A stretch of DNA of 6,000 nucleotides. Origin: Alphaproteobacteria bacterium (lineage in GTDB: Bacteria > Pseudomonadota > Alphaproteobacteria > UBA7887). Position 1 is the first letter of the stretch, and each line of letters starts with the position of its first letter. The notes beneath the pieces were generated by a model. The model ran no database searches, was not told the origin of the DNA, and saw nothing but the letters and a program-made list of their open reading frames with translations. The stretch lies in NCBI GenBank assembly GCA_028289725.1, contig JANQOH010000473.1, positions 1 to 6,000 of the forward strand. Direction: 5' to 3'. Shown here one piece after another: positions 1 through 6,000 of the stretch. A program made the position numbers and the translations under genes.

Positions 1-952
1 GTCGCGTCGTCCGCCCGATTTTGACACACACGCCCAATTCATTCCCGTCGATCTTCTGGATAGATCCGACGCTGAGGCCAAGCTGTCGAGCGTCACCGAC
101 GCGACGCACATCTTCTACACGGCGTTCCAGGGGCGGCCGACGTGGGCGGAGCACAACGCGCCAAACCTAGCGATGCTGATCAACTCGGTTGAGCCGATCG
201 CCGCCGCGTCGTCCGGGCTCCGGCATGTCAATTTGATCGAGGGCAACAAGATCTACGGCAGCCATCTCGGTCCATTCAAAACGCCCGCGCGTGAGGATGA
301 CCCGCCGCACATGCTGCCGAACTTCTATTACGATCAGGAACAGTGGTTGCGCACGGCGCAGAAGGGCAAAGACTGGACTTGGTCCGTGCTCCGGCCGCAT
401 ACGGTTTGCGGTTTCGCGATCGGCAATCCGATGAACATCACGACGGCGATCGCTGTTTATGCCGCGATTTCAAAGGAACTTGGCTTGCCGCTCCGATTCC
501 CGGGCACGCCGGGCTCTTACAACGCGGTTTACCAAGTTACCGACGCGGCGCTGTTGAACAAATCCATGATGTGGTGTGCGTCCTCGCCGAATGCCGCCAA
601 TGAAGCGTTCAATATCACCAACACGGACTTCTTCCGCTGGCGCAATCTTTGGCCACGGTTGGCGGACTTTTTCGACATGCCCTTGGCCGACGTGCAGACG
701 ATTCCCCTCACCGAATTCATGGCCGACAAAGGGCCATTGTGGGCCTCGATGGTCGAGGAATACGGGCTGCAGAGCATCAATTACGAAGACTTGGTCGCGT
801 GGCCGTTCGCCGATTATGTCTTCGGGACCGATTGGGACGTCATGACCGACACCCTCAAAATCCGATTGGCCGGTTTTCATGAGGCGGTGCGCAGCGAGGA
901 AATGTTTCTGCGCATGTTCCAAGAATTCCGCGACAACAAAGTGATCCCTTGA
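1..952 (+). CDS. PRISE-type SDR reductase (progesterone 5-beta-reductase/iridoid synthase-like), 5'-truncated by window edge
   Basis: The frame is open from base 2 to the TGA at 950-952 and shows 316 residues; the ATG at 173 is internal. This is an atypical (extended) short-chain dehydrogenase/reductase of the PRISE group, whose members reduce activated C=C bonds of enones with NAD(P)H in the cytosol. Seen in the sequence: an SRR segment at visible residues 1-3, just after where the second Rossmann strand should end; the family motif NKIYGSHLGPF, whose Lys83 matches the catalytic Lys; NFYYDQEQ at 107-114, whose Tyr109 matches the catalytic Tyr; WSVLRPHTVCGF followed by GNPMN; and the typical C-terminal pattern with WPFADYVF, GFHEAV, EEMFLRMF and a terminal VIP. 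About 35-45 N-terminal residues, including the glycine-rich cofactor loop, lie outside the window, which would give the usual ~355 residues. An SDR gene follows 44 bases downstream on the same strand. Family assignment is firm; substrate is unknown. An automated pipeline may call it only 'NAD-dependent epimerase/dehydratase' or 'SDR family oxidoreductase'. Confidence 0.88.
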   Translation, partial: SRRPPDFDTHAQFIPVDLLDRSDAEAKLSSVTDATHIFYTAFQGRPTWAEHNAPNLAMLINSVEPIAAASSGLRHVNLIEGNKIYGSHLGPFKTPAREDDPPHMLPNFYYDQEQWLRTAQKGKDWTWSVLRPHTVCGFAIGNPMNITTAIAVYAAISKELGLPLRFPGTPGSYNAVYQVTDAALLNKSMMWCASSPNAANEAFNITNTDFFRWRNLWPRLADFFDMPLADVQTIPLTEFMADKGPLWASMVEEYGLQSINYEDLVAWPFADYVFGTDWDVMTDTLKIRLAGFHEAVRSEEMFLRMFQEFRDNKVIP

Positions 953-983
953 GGCTAAGCTAGGCGAAAACGCCAAGATGGTC

Positions 984-992
984 GGGAGAGGA
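984..992 (+). promoter_or_regulatory. Ribosome binding site of the SDR gene
   Basis: A purine-rich GGGAGAGGA lies just before the ATG at 997; its GAGAGG core (986-991) leaves 5 bases to the start codon. It supports ATG 997 as the true start of the SDR gene. Confidence 0.7.
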
Positions 993-996
993 CACA

Positions 997-1803
997 ATGG
1001 CCGACAGGCTGAAAGACAAGATCGCGATTGTGACCGGCGCGGGCTCAATCGGGCCGGGGTGGGGCAACGGCAAGGCTGCGGCGGCCGCGTTTGCGCGCGA
1101 GGGCGCGAAGATATTCGCCGTCGATCTCAATCCTGACGCCGCTGCGGAAACCCAGCAAATCATCGCTGACGAAGGCGGCACGTGCGAGACCTATACGGCC
1201 GACGTGTCGAGTGATGGTGACGTCCGAGATATGGTCGCCGCGTGCATTGATGCCTTTGAGCGGATCGATGTGCTGCATAACAATGTCGGCATCGTCGAGC
1301 CCGGCGGTCCGGTCGAAATCGGTGAGAACGCCTGGGACCGGTTGATCGATGTGAATGTCAAAAGCATGTATCTCACATGCCGCCACGTCATCCCGCATAT
1401 GGTCGAACAAGGCGGCGGCGCGATCGTCAACGTCTCGTCGATTGCGTCGTTCCATTCGATTGGCTATCCGTGCGCGTCCTATTCGGCATCCAAAGGCGCG
1501 ATTAACGCGATAACGCGTGATATCGCGGCGCAATATGCGCCCAAGGGCATTCGGTGCAACGCGATCTTGCCGGGGCTGATGGACACGCCGCTCATTCGCG
1601 GCGCCGTCGCAGACGCATACGACAATATTGATGCCATGCTAAAGAAGCGTGATGCCCAATGCCCGATGGGGTTCATGGGCGATGCATGGGATACGGCGAA
1701 TGCAGCTGTATTCCTTGCGTCGGATGAAGCACGTTATGTGACCGGCATCGAGCTGGTGGTTGATGGCGGTCTGACGCTCACCATGTCGCCGATGCCGGGC
1801 TGA
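997..1803 (+). CDS. Classical SDR family NAD(P)-dependent oxidoreductase
   Basis: A complete 268-residue protein, the usual length for a classical short-chain dehydrogenase/reductase, a cytosolic enzyme interconverting an alcohol and a carbonyl. The N-terminal cofactor motif is an expanded form, TGAGSIGPGWGNGKA (13-27), rather than the common TGxxxGxG. Asp43 at the end of the second beta strand (AVDLN) suggests preference for NAD(H) over NADP(H). NNVG (95-98) replaces the usual NNAG. The catalytic set is Asn120, Ser148 (in NVSSIAS), Tyr162 and Lys166 (in SYSASKGA), followed by the NAILPG segment and the C-terminal YVTG...VVDGG signature. There is no signal peptide or membrane segment. The ATG start is supported by a good ribosome binding site. 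It lies 44 bases after the PRISE-type reductase, so the two may be co-transcribed and act on the same pathway; this is inference. Its stop is 11 bases from the stop of convergent folC. The family is certain; the substrate cannot be predicted. Confidence 0.93.
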   Translation: MADRLKDKIAIVTGAGSIGPGWGNGKAAAAAFAREGAKIFAVDLNPDAAAETQQIIADEGGTCETYTADVSSDGDVRDMVAACIDAFERIDVLHNNVGIVEPGGPVEIGENAWDRLIDVNVKSMYLTCRHVIPHMVEQGGGAIVNVSSIASFHSIGYPCASYSASKGAINAITRDIAAQYAPKGIRCNAILPGLMDTPLIRGAVADAYDNIDAMLKKRDAQCPMGFMGDAWDTANAAVFLASDEARYVTGIELVVDGGLTLTMSPMPG

Positions 1804-1814
1804 GGCCCATCGTG
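1804..1814. other. 11-base convergent junction between SDR gene and folC
   Basis: The TGA of the + strand SDR gene (1801-1803) and the TAG of the - strand folC gene (1817-1815) face each other with 11 bases between. The only hairpin seen is GGGC-TGAG-GCCC (1797-1808), a 4-bp stem with no T-run, too weak to call a terminator. Transcripts from both sides therefore probably run into the opposite gene or end by a Rho-dependent route. Confidence 0.6.
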
Positions 1815-3119
1815 CTATGCGGCCGCGGCGTCGCTCTGCTTGGCCAGAATCTGCCCGGCAAGATAGAGGGAGCCGCAAATCAGGATGCGGGGACACGGCG
1901 GACCCGTGGGAATGGCGCCGAGCGCCTTCTCCACGTCCTTACAGCTTGATGCGGAGATCCCAAGATTGCGCGCCGCGTCGGTGATCGCAGCAAGTGGGTG
2001 CGCATTGCGCTCGCCGTCAATGGGCACCGCCCAAACCGTATCCACGAAGGGTGCCAGCGGCGTGAGAAACGACGATATGTCTTTGCCCTGCATCATGCCG
2101 ACGACCAGGTGAAGGGGTCGGTCTGTCCAAGCGGATGCCGTCGACCCGAGCGCTTTGCCCGCTGCCGGGTTGTGACCGCCGTCCAGCCATAGCTCCGCCT
2201 CCTTTGGGAATCGATTAGTGATGCATGTAATGTCAAGTTTCTGAAGTCGCGCCGGCCACTCGACCGCTCGAACGCCCTCGGATATGGCGGTTTCGGAGAT
2301 ATTGAACTCGGTGAGCGCGAGAGCACAGGCGGTCGCCATGCCGGCATTGTCGATCTGATGTGCTCCTGCCAGGGCGGGCCGGGGCAACGCGATCTGTTTT
2401 GTGCTCGTGCGGTAAACGAAGCCGTCTGGCGTGATCTCCGTCGACCAGTCGCGCCCCGCGACGAGTAAAGGTGCGCGAACCGCCTTAGACCGCTCTTCAA
2501 TCACATTTAGCGCTTCGGGCGCTTGTCGGCCGATGACCGCGGGAATCTCGGTTTTTAGAATAGCCGCTTTTTCAGCCGCAATTTCCAGCAAAGTGTCACC
2601 CAAGAAATGCTGGTGATCGAGCGAGATTGGTGTGATCGCGCACAATCGCGGTCGGGCCACAAGGTTGGTCGCGTCGAGCCGTCCCCCCAGTCCTGTTTCA
2701 AGCAGCACGATATCTGCCGGTGTCCGTGAGAAAGCCAGAAACGCCGCGGCCGTCGTGATCTCGAAAAATGTGATCGGATTTGCGCCATTGGCCGTTTCGC
2801 ATTCCTCCAGCAGCGCGACAAGCAACGCGTCATTGATCGCCCGGCCATCCAGCACAATGCGCTCGTTGAACCGGCAAAGGTGGGGCGAGGTATAGACATG
2901 GACCCGGTGGCCGGCGGCCTTCAGCATCGCGTGCAGGAAGGCGATGACCGAGCCTTTACCGTTCGTGCCTGCCACGTGGACCACGGGCGGCAGTTTGTAT
3001 TCCGGGTGATGGAGCCGTGCCAAAAGGCGTTCGATGCGCCCCAGGGATAAGTCGATAAGTTTCGGGTGTAGGCGGGTTAACCGGTCGAGAGTCGAGTCAA
3101 GCGGGCTTGTCACCGGCAC
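1815..3119 (-). CDS. folC: Bifunctional folylpolyglutamate synthase/dihydrofolate synthase
   Basis: FolC is an ATP-dependent Mur-ligase-like enzyme that joins glutamate to dihydropteroate (making dihydrofolate) and extends the glutamate tail of folates. With the chosen start it has 434 residues, normal for the family. Seen: P-loop AGTNGKGS (50-57, Lys55), YTSPHL followed by FNERI (76-88), FFEITTAAAF (118-127), the family signature ETGLGGRLDATN (141-152), LDHQHFLG (from Asp167), AAEKAAILK with Lys183 at the position carbamylated in this family, and LDGGHNP in the C-terminal domain. It is the last gene of the trpB-trpA-accD-folC run. Start choice: GTG 3119 has GAGGA (3125-3129) 5 bases upstream and overlaps accD by 23 bases. 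ATG 3143 (442 residues, 47-base overlap, AAGGA 11 bases upstream) and GTG 3113 (432 residues, 17-base overlap, beginning MTSPLDSTLDRL) are alternatives. Function is certain; the exact start is not. Confidence 0.93.
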   Translation of the reverse strand: MPVTSPLDSTLDRLTRLHPKLIDLSLGRIERLLARLHHPEYKLPPVVHVAGTNGKGSVIAFLHAMLKAAGHRVHVYTSPHLCRFNERIVLDGRAINDALLVALLEECETANGANPITFFEITTAAAFLAFSRTPADIVLLETGLGGRLDATNLVARPRLCAITPISLDHQHFLGDTLLEIAAEKAAILKTEIPAVIGRQAPEALNVIEERSKAVRAPLLVAGRDWSTEITPDGFVYRTSTKQIALPRPALAGAHQIDNAGMATACALALTEFNISETAISEGVRAVEWPARLQKLDITCITNRFPKEAELWLDGGHNPAAGKALGSTASAWTDRPLHLVVGMMQGKDISSFLTPLAPFVDTVWAVPIDGERNAHPLAAITDAARNLGISASSCKDVEKALGAIPTGPPCPRILICGSLYLAGQILAKQSDAAAA

Positions 3120-4071
3120 CGTCGTCCTCAACCGGAACGGCATCGACCGTCACTTCCTTGCCGCCGGTCGCCTCCGGTATTTCGACACTCTTTTCGACAA
3201 GTTCGACCACGTCGGCTTGTGGCTGCGGGTTGGTCAAGAGCCCGATAATCCGCGCCAACGTATCGCGTAGGTCCCGTCTGTGCACGACCGCGTCAACCAT
3301 GCCATGATCGAGCAGATATTCCGATTTCTGAAAGCCATCGGGCAAAGTCTGGCGGATTGTACTTTCAATCACGCGGGGGCCGGCGAAGCCGATGAGCGCG
3401 CCCGGTTCCGCCAGCGAGACATCACCCAGCATGGCAAAAGACGCGGTTACGCCACCCGTCGTCGGGTTCGTAAGCACGACAATGTATGGCAAGCCGGCAT
3501 CGCGCACTTCACCGACCGCGACCGTCGTGCGTGGCATCTGCATGAGCGAGAGAATGCCTTCCTGCATGCGCGCACCGCCCGATGCCGGGAACACCACCAA
3601 GGGGGCGCGCTGCAAAACTGCGAGCCGGGCCGCCGCGACGAGCGCTTCGCCGACGGCGAGGCCCATGGAGCCGCCCATGAAGGAAAAATCGAAAGCGCAA
3701 AGCACCACGGGACGGCGCGCCATGGTCCCATGCGCCACGATGGCCGCGTCGCCATGGCTGGTTTTGGTTTGAGCGTCTTTCAGGCGATCGGTATAGCGCT
3801 TGGTGTCGCGAAATTTGAGCGGGTCAACCGGCACCTTGGGCAACTCAATCGTTGTGTAGGTCCCATCATCAAACAAATTAGCGAAGCGCTGCTCCGGCGT
3901 GATCGCCATGTGATGATCGCAATGCGGGCACACGAAAAGCTGTGCCTCCAAATCGCGATGAAAAATCATCTGCTCGCAGGACGGGCATTTGTCCCACAAA
4001 TTGTCGGGTACGTTGCGCCGATTGACCAGCGCTTGAATCTTGGGACGAACGAAATTGTTGAGCCAGCTCAT
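3097..4071 (-). CDS. accD: Acetyl-CoA carboxylase carboxyltransferase subunit beta
   Basis: AccD pairs with AccA to move the carboxyl group from carboxybiotin (on AccB) to acetyl-CoA, making malonyl-CoA for fatty acid synthesis in the cytosol. The protein has 324 residues, slightly above the roughly 300 usual for the family. The N-terminal zinc ribbon has four cysteines (29, 32, 48, 51) in CPSC and CPHC pairs. The crotonase-like carboxyltransferase core shows FDFSFMGGSMG (127-137), SGGARMQEG (164-172), the TNPTTGGVTASFAMLGD stretch (201-217) with the Gly206-Gly207 pair expected to stabilise the enolate, and EPGALIGFAGPRVIE. The last ~35 residues are an acidic, low-complexity tail rich in Val, Glu and Asp that is not part of the catalytic fold. 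ATG 4071 is preceded by a strong ribosome binding site. It starts 15 bases after the trpA stop and its 3' end overlaps folC, in keeping with the conserved alphaproteobacterial trp-accD-folC operon. Confidence 0.97.
   Translation of the reverse strand: MSWLNNFVRPKIQALVNRRNVPDNLWDKCPSCEQMIFHRDLEAQLFVCPHCDHHMAITPEQRFANLFDDGTYTTIELPKVPVDPLKFRDTKRYTDRLKDAQTKTSHGDAAIVAHGTMARRPVVLCAFDFSFMGGSMGLAVGEALVAAARLAVLQRAPLVVFPASGGARMQEGILSLMQMPRTTVAVGEVRDAGLPYIVVLTNPTTGGVTASFAMLGDVSLAEPGALIGFAGPRVIESTIRQTLPDGFQKSEYLLDHGMVDAVVHRRDLRDTLARIIGLLTNPQPQADVVELVEKSVEIPEATGGKEVTVDAVPVEDDGAGDKPA
3125..3129 (-). promoter_or_regulatory. Probable folC ribosome binding site inside the accD 3' end
   Basis: GAGGA read on the minus strand lies 5 bases before GTG 3119 and 11 bases before GTG 3113. 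It sits within accD codons, so folC translation probably begins inside the last codons of accD. It is the main reason for preferring a GTG start over ATG 3143. Confidence 0.45.
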
Positions 4072-4077
4072 AATTGT

Positions 4078-4086
4078 CCCTTCCTT
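4078..4086 (-). promoter_or_regulatory. Ribosome binding site of accD
   Basis: On the minus strand the 15-base trpA-accD gap contains AAGGAAGGG, a strong Shine-Dalgarno stretch directly after the trpA TAA stop (4087-4089) and 6 bases before ATG 4071. It fixes the accD start and suggests accD is translated efficiently in its own right within the operon. Confidence 0.75.
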
Positions 4087-4923
4087 TTACCCATTACGGG
4101 CTTGGCGCACACCCGTTGCAAGGTCGCGGACCAGACCGAGCACGTCGGCGACCGGATCGCCACCATTGGTGACAGCTGATGCCACGCGTTCGACGATCGC
4201 CGATCCCACTACCGCGGCGTCAGCATGGCGTGCGACCTCGGCTGCTTGATCGGCGGTCTTGATGCCGAATCCGACGGCGATGGGCAGTGGCGTGTGTCGA
4301 CGCAATCGCTCGACCGCGGACGCAACCGCTTGATTGTCGGCCGATCCCGCACCGGTAATGCCAGTGATCGACACGTAGTACAGAAAGCCGGACGTGTTCT
4401 GCAGCACCGTTGGCAGCCGCGCGTCGTCGGTGGTCGGCGTGGCGAGCCGGATAAAGTTCACGCCAGCCGACATGGCCGGCAAGCAAAGTTCTTCATCTTC
4501 CTCCGGCGGCAGGTCGACCACGATCAATCCGTCCACGCCCGCATCTACCGCGTCAGTCAAGAACCGGTCCACGCCATAAATATAGATCGGATTGTAGTAG
4601 CCCATGAGGACGATCGGCGTGTCTGTGTCTGATTCCCGGAAACGGCGCACCAAATCCAACGTCTTGACCATAGTTTGCCCGGCGGCCAACGCCCGCAGGC
4701 CAGCGGCTTGGATGGCCGGGCCGTCCGCCATGGGGTCGGTAAACGGCATGCCGAGTTCGATGACGTCGGCGCCGGCCTCGGGCAGTCCTTGCAAAATCGC
4801 CAAACCACGGTCGAAATCAGGGTCGCCTGCGGAGATAAATGCGACCAATCCGGCCCGGCCCTCCGCGCCGAGCGCGGCGAAACGGCGCTCTATGCGCCCA
4901 TTGCCTGTTTCGTTCCCGCTCAC
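4087..4923 (-). CDS. trpA: Tryptophan synthase alpha chain
   Basis: TrpA cleaves indole-3-glycerol phosphate to indole and glyceraldehyde 3-phosphate; indole passes through a tunnel to TrpB in the alpha2beta2 complex. At 278 residues it is slightly longer than the common ~268. The TIM-barrel motifs are intact: FISAGDPD (29-36), ELGMPFTDPMADGP (56-69) with catalytic Glu56 and Asp67 at the same 11-residue spacing as Glu49 and Asp60 of the Salmonella enzyme, GYYNPIYIYG (108-117), VDLPPEE (136-142), YVSITGITGAGS (182-193), and the phosphate-binding VGFGIKT (216-222) and VVGSAIV (237-243). The start is a GTG at 4923-4921 that overlaps the trpB TGA by 4 bases (GTGA). No strong Shine-Dalgarno lies just upstream, so translation is probably coupled to trpB. 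The TAA stop is followed by accD after 15 bases. Confidence 0.97.
   Translation of the reverse strand: MSGNETGNGRIERRFAALGAEGRAGLVAFISAGDPDFDRGLAILQGLPEAGADVIELGMPFTDPMADGPAIQAAGLRALAAGQTMVKTLDLVRRFRESDTDTPIVLMGYYNPIYIYGVDRFLTDAVDAGVDGLIVVDLPPEEDEELCLPAMSAGVNFIRLATPTTDDARLPTVLQNTSGFLYYVSITGITGAGSADNQAVASAVERLRRHTPLPIAVGFGIKTADQAAEVARHADAAVVGSAIVERVASAVTNGGDPVADVLGLVRDLATGVRQARNG
4920..4923 (-). other. trpB-trpA stop/start overlap (GTGA)
   Basis: Read on the minus strand, the trpA GTG start and the trpB TGA stop share bases in GTGA. Such 4-base overlaps commonly mean a ribosome finishing trpB reinitiates on trpA, which would help keep the two subunits at 1:1. The overlap is seen directly; coupling is inferred. 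Confidence 0.75.
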
Positions 4924-6000
4924 AATGCCACACCCAAATGGTCCGCCACGGCGAAGATATCTTTATCGCCGCGCCCGCACATATTCATGACCAGCAAATG
5001 GTCTTTCGGGAGCGTCGGCGCAAGCTTGGCGACATGAGCCAGGGCATGCGCCGGTTCAAGCGCCGGTATGATGCCCTCCAGCCGCGCGCACAATTGAAAC
5101 GCGTCCAGCGCCTCCGTATCGGTCACGGAAACATATTCCACGCGGCCGATATCGTGCAGCCAGGAATGTTCGGGCCCGATGCCGGGATAATCGAGGCCCG
5201 CGGAGATCGAATGCGCCTCATCGATTTGCCCGTCGTCATTCTGCAGCAGATAGGTGCGGTTGCCGTGCAACACGCCCGGCCGCCCGGCGGTCAGTGATGC
5301 CGCGTGCTTGCCCGTATCAACCCCTTCACCGCCCGCTTCGACACCAATGATGCGGACGTCGCGATCGTCGAGGAATGGATGAAACAAGCCCATCGCATTT
5401 GAGCCGCCGCCAATGCAGGCGACCAAGGTGTCCGGCAGGCGGCCTTCCGCCTCCATGATTTGTTCGCGGGTTTCGCGGCCAATGACCGATTGAAAGTCGC
5501 GCACCAATTCGGGATAGGGGTGCGGTCCGGCCACCGTTCCGATGATGTAGTAGGTGTCCTCGACATTGGTGACCCAGTCGCGCAGTGCCTCGTTCATGGC
5601 GTCTTTCAAGGTCGATGATCCAGATTTCACCGGCACGACTTCCGCGCCCAAGAGGCGCATGCGGAACACGTTGGGTTGCTGCCGCTCAATATCGACCGCG
5701 CCCATATAGACCGTGCATGGCAGGCCGAACAGCGCACAAACTGTGGCGGTCGCGACGCCGTGCTGTCCGGCGCCGGTCTCCGCGATGATGCGCGTCTTGC
5801 CCATCTGACGCGCGAGCAAGATCTGACCGATGCAATTGTTGATCTTGTGCGCGCCCGTGTGGTTCAGCTCGTCGCGCTTGAAATAAATTTTGGCGCCGCC
5901 GAAATGGTCGGTCAGCCGCGGCGCGAAGTAGAGCGGGCTTGGGCGGCCGACATAGTGCTTGAACAGATCGTCCAGCTCGGCCTGAAACGCCGGGTCCGAC
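4920..6000 (-). CDS. trpB: Tryptophan synthase beta chain, N-terminus cut by window edge
   Basis: TrpB is the PLP enzyme that condenses indole with L-serine to give tryptophan. The frame is open from the right window edge to the TGA at 4922-4920 and shows 359 residues; roughly 40-50 N-terminal residues of a ~400-residue protein are outside. A TTG at 5819 is an internal Leu, not the start. Seen: GRPSPLYFAPRL (18-29), HTGAHKINN (47-55) with PLP-binding Lys52 (matching Salmonella Lys87; codon at 5846-5844), AETGAGQHG (73-81) with catalytic Glu74 (matching Glu109), the phosphate-binding GGGSNA, and CGRGDKDIF near the C-terminus. Two deviations from the most familiar sequence: KRDELNHTG where KREDLNHTG is common, and Cys341 where many TrpB proteins have the PLP-contacting Ser (Ser377 in Salmonella). 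The reading frame is intact, so I take it as active. trpA overlaps its stop; trpF would be expected upstream, beyond the window. Confidence 0.97.
   Translation of the reverse strand, partial: SDPAFQAELDDLFKHYVGRPSPLYFAPRLTDHFGGAKIYFKRDELNHTGAHKINNCIGQILLARQMGKTRIIAETGAGQHGVATATVCALFGLPCTVYMGAVDIERQQPNVFRMRLLGAEVVPVKSGSSTLKDAMNEALRDWVTNVEDTYYIIGTVAGPHPYPELVRDFQSVIGRETREQIMEAEGRLPDTLVACIGGGSNAMGLFHPFLDDRDVRIIGVEAGGEGVDTGKHAASLTAGRPGVLHGNRTYLLQNDDGQIDEAHSISAGLDYPGIGPEHSWLHDIGRVEYVSVTDTEALDAFQLCARLEGIIPALEPAHALAHVAKLAPTLPKDHLLVMNMCGRGDKDIFAVADHLGVAL

Noticed and set aside
173..175. ATG at 173 as the start of the first gene
   Set aside because: The same frame is open and matches PRISE family sequence back to the window edge, so this Met is internal.
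963..974. Small hairpin GGCG-AAAA-CGCC in the gap between the two reductase genes
   Set aside because: It has only 4 base pairs with no T-run and lies just upstream of the SDR ribosome binding site. It is too short to call a terminator or regulatory structure.
470..1048. A 192-codon - strand open frame opposite the PRISE-type reductase gene
   Set aside because: It covers the 3' half of a gene with clear family motifs and runs into the SDR start. It has no recognisable domain and is taken as a shadow.
1045..1533. A 162-codon - strand open frame opposite the SDR gene
   Set aside because: It is antisense to the SDR catalytic core, and its Arg/Asp-rich composition mirrors the sense codons.
1797..1808. 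Palindrome GGGC-TGAG-GCCC at the convergent junction as a bidirectional terminator
   Set aside because: The stem has 4 base pairs, does not extend, and has no flanking T or A tracts.
3280..4179. A 299-codon + strand open frame opposite accD and the end of trpA
   Set aside because: It is antisense to accD, whose motifs are unmistakable. Its translation is rich in Arg, His and Ala with no recognisable domain, as expected for the shadow of a GC-rich gene.
5817..5819. TTG at 5819 as the start of trpB
   Set aside because: The PLP-lysine motif HTGAHKINN and the GRPSPLYF segment lie upstream in the same frame, so the TTG is an internal Leu.

Overview
The window looks like ordinary chromosomal DNA from an alphaproteobacterium. 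It is GC-rich by eye, almost fully coding, and carries the gene order trpB-trpA-accD-folC, which is a classic alphaproteobacterial arrangement (usually trpF-trpB-trpA-accD-folC). I cannot name the genus from this sequence.

Layout. Bases 1-1803 hold two genes on the + strand. The first is the C-terminal ~316 residues of a PRISE-type (progesterone 5-beta-reductase/iridoid synthase-like) short-chain dehydrogenase/reductase, cut by the left window edge. After a 44-base gap comes a complete 268-residue classical SDR oxidoreductase with a good ribosome binding site. Bases 1815-6000 hold four genes on the - strand, transcribed right to left: trpB (N-terminus cut by the right window edge), trpA, accD and folC. 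The two blocks converge tail to tail with only 11 bases between stop codons (1804-1814). No gap is longer than 44 bases. I see no RNA gene, mobile element, CRISPR array or sizeable repeat.

How the genes work together. TrpB and TrpA form tryptophan synthase, the last step of tryptophan synthesis. Their genes overlap by 4 bases (GTGA), which suggests translational coupling. AccD is the carboxyltransferase beta subunit of acetyl-CoA carboxylase (fatty acid synthesis). FolC makes dihydrofolate and folate polyglutamates. The tight spacing (4-base overlap, 15-base gap, short overlap) points to one transcript whose promoter lies outside the window. The two + strand reductases are probably a separate accessory unit acting on enone, ketone or alcohol substrates. 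Their substrates cannot be read from the sequence.

I found no convincing new biological system. The points worth a second look are the PRISE/SDR pair, the very short convergent junction, a Cys in place of the usual PLP-contacting Ser in TrpB, and the uncertain folC start.
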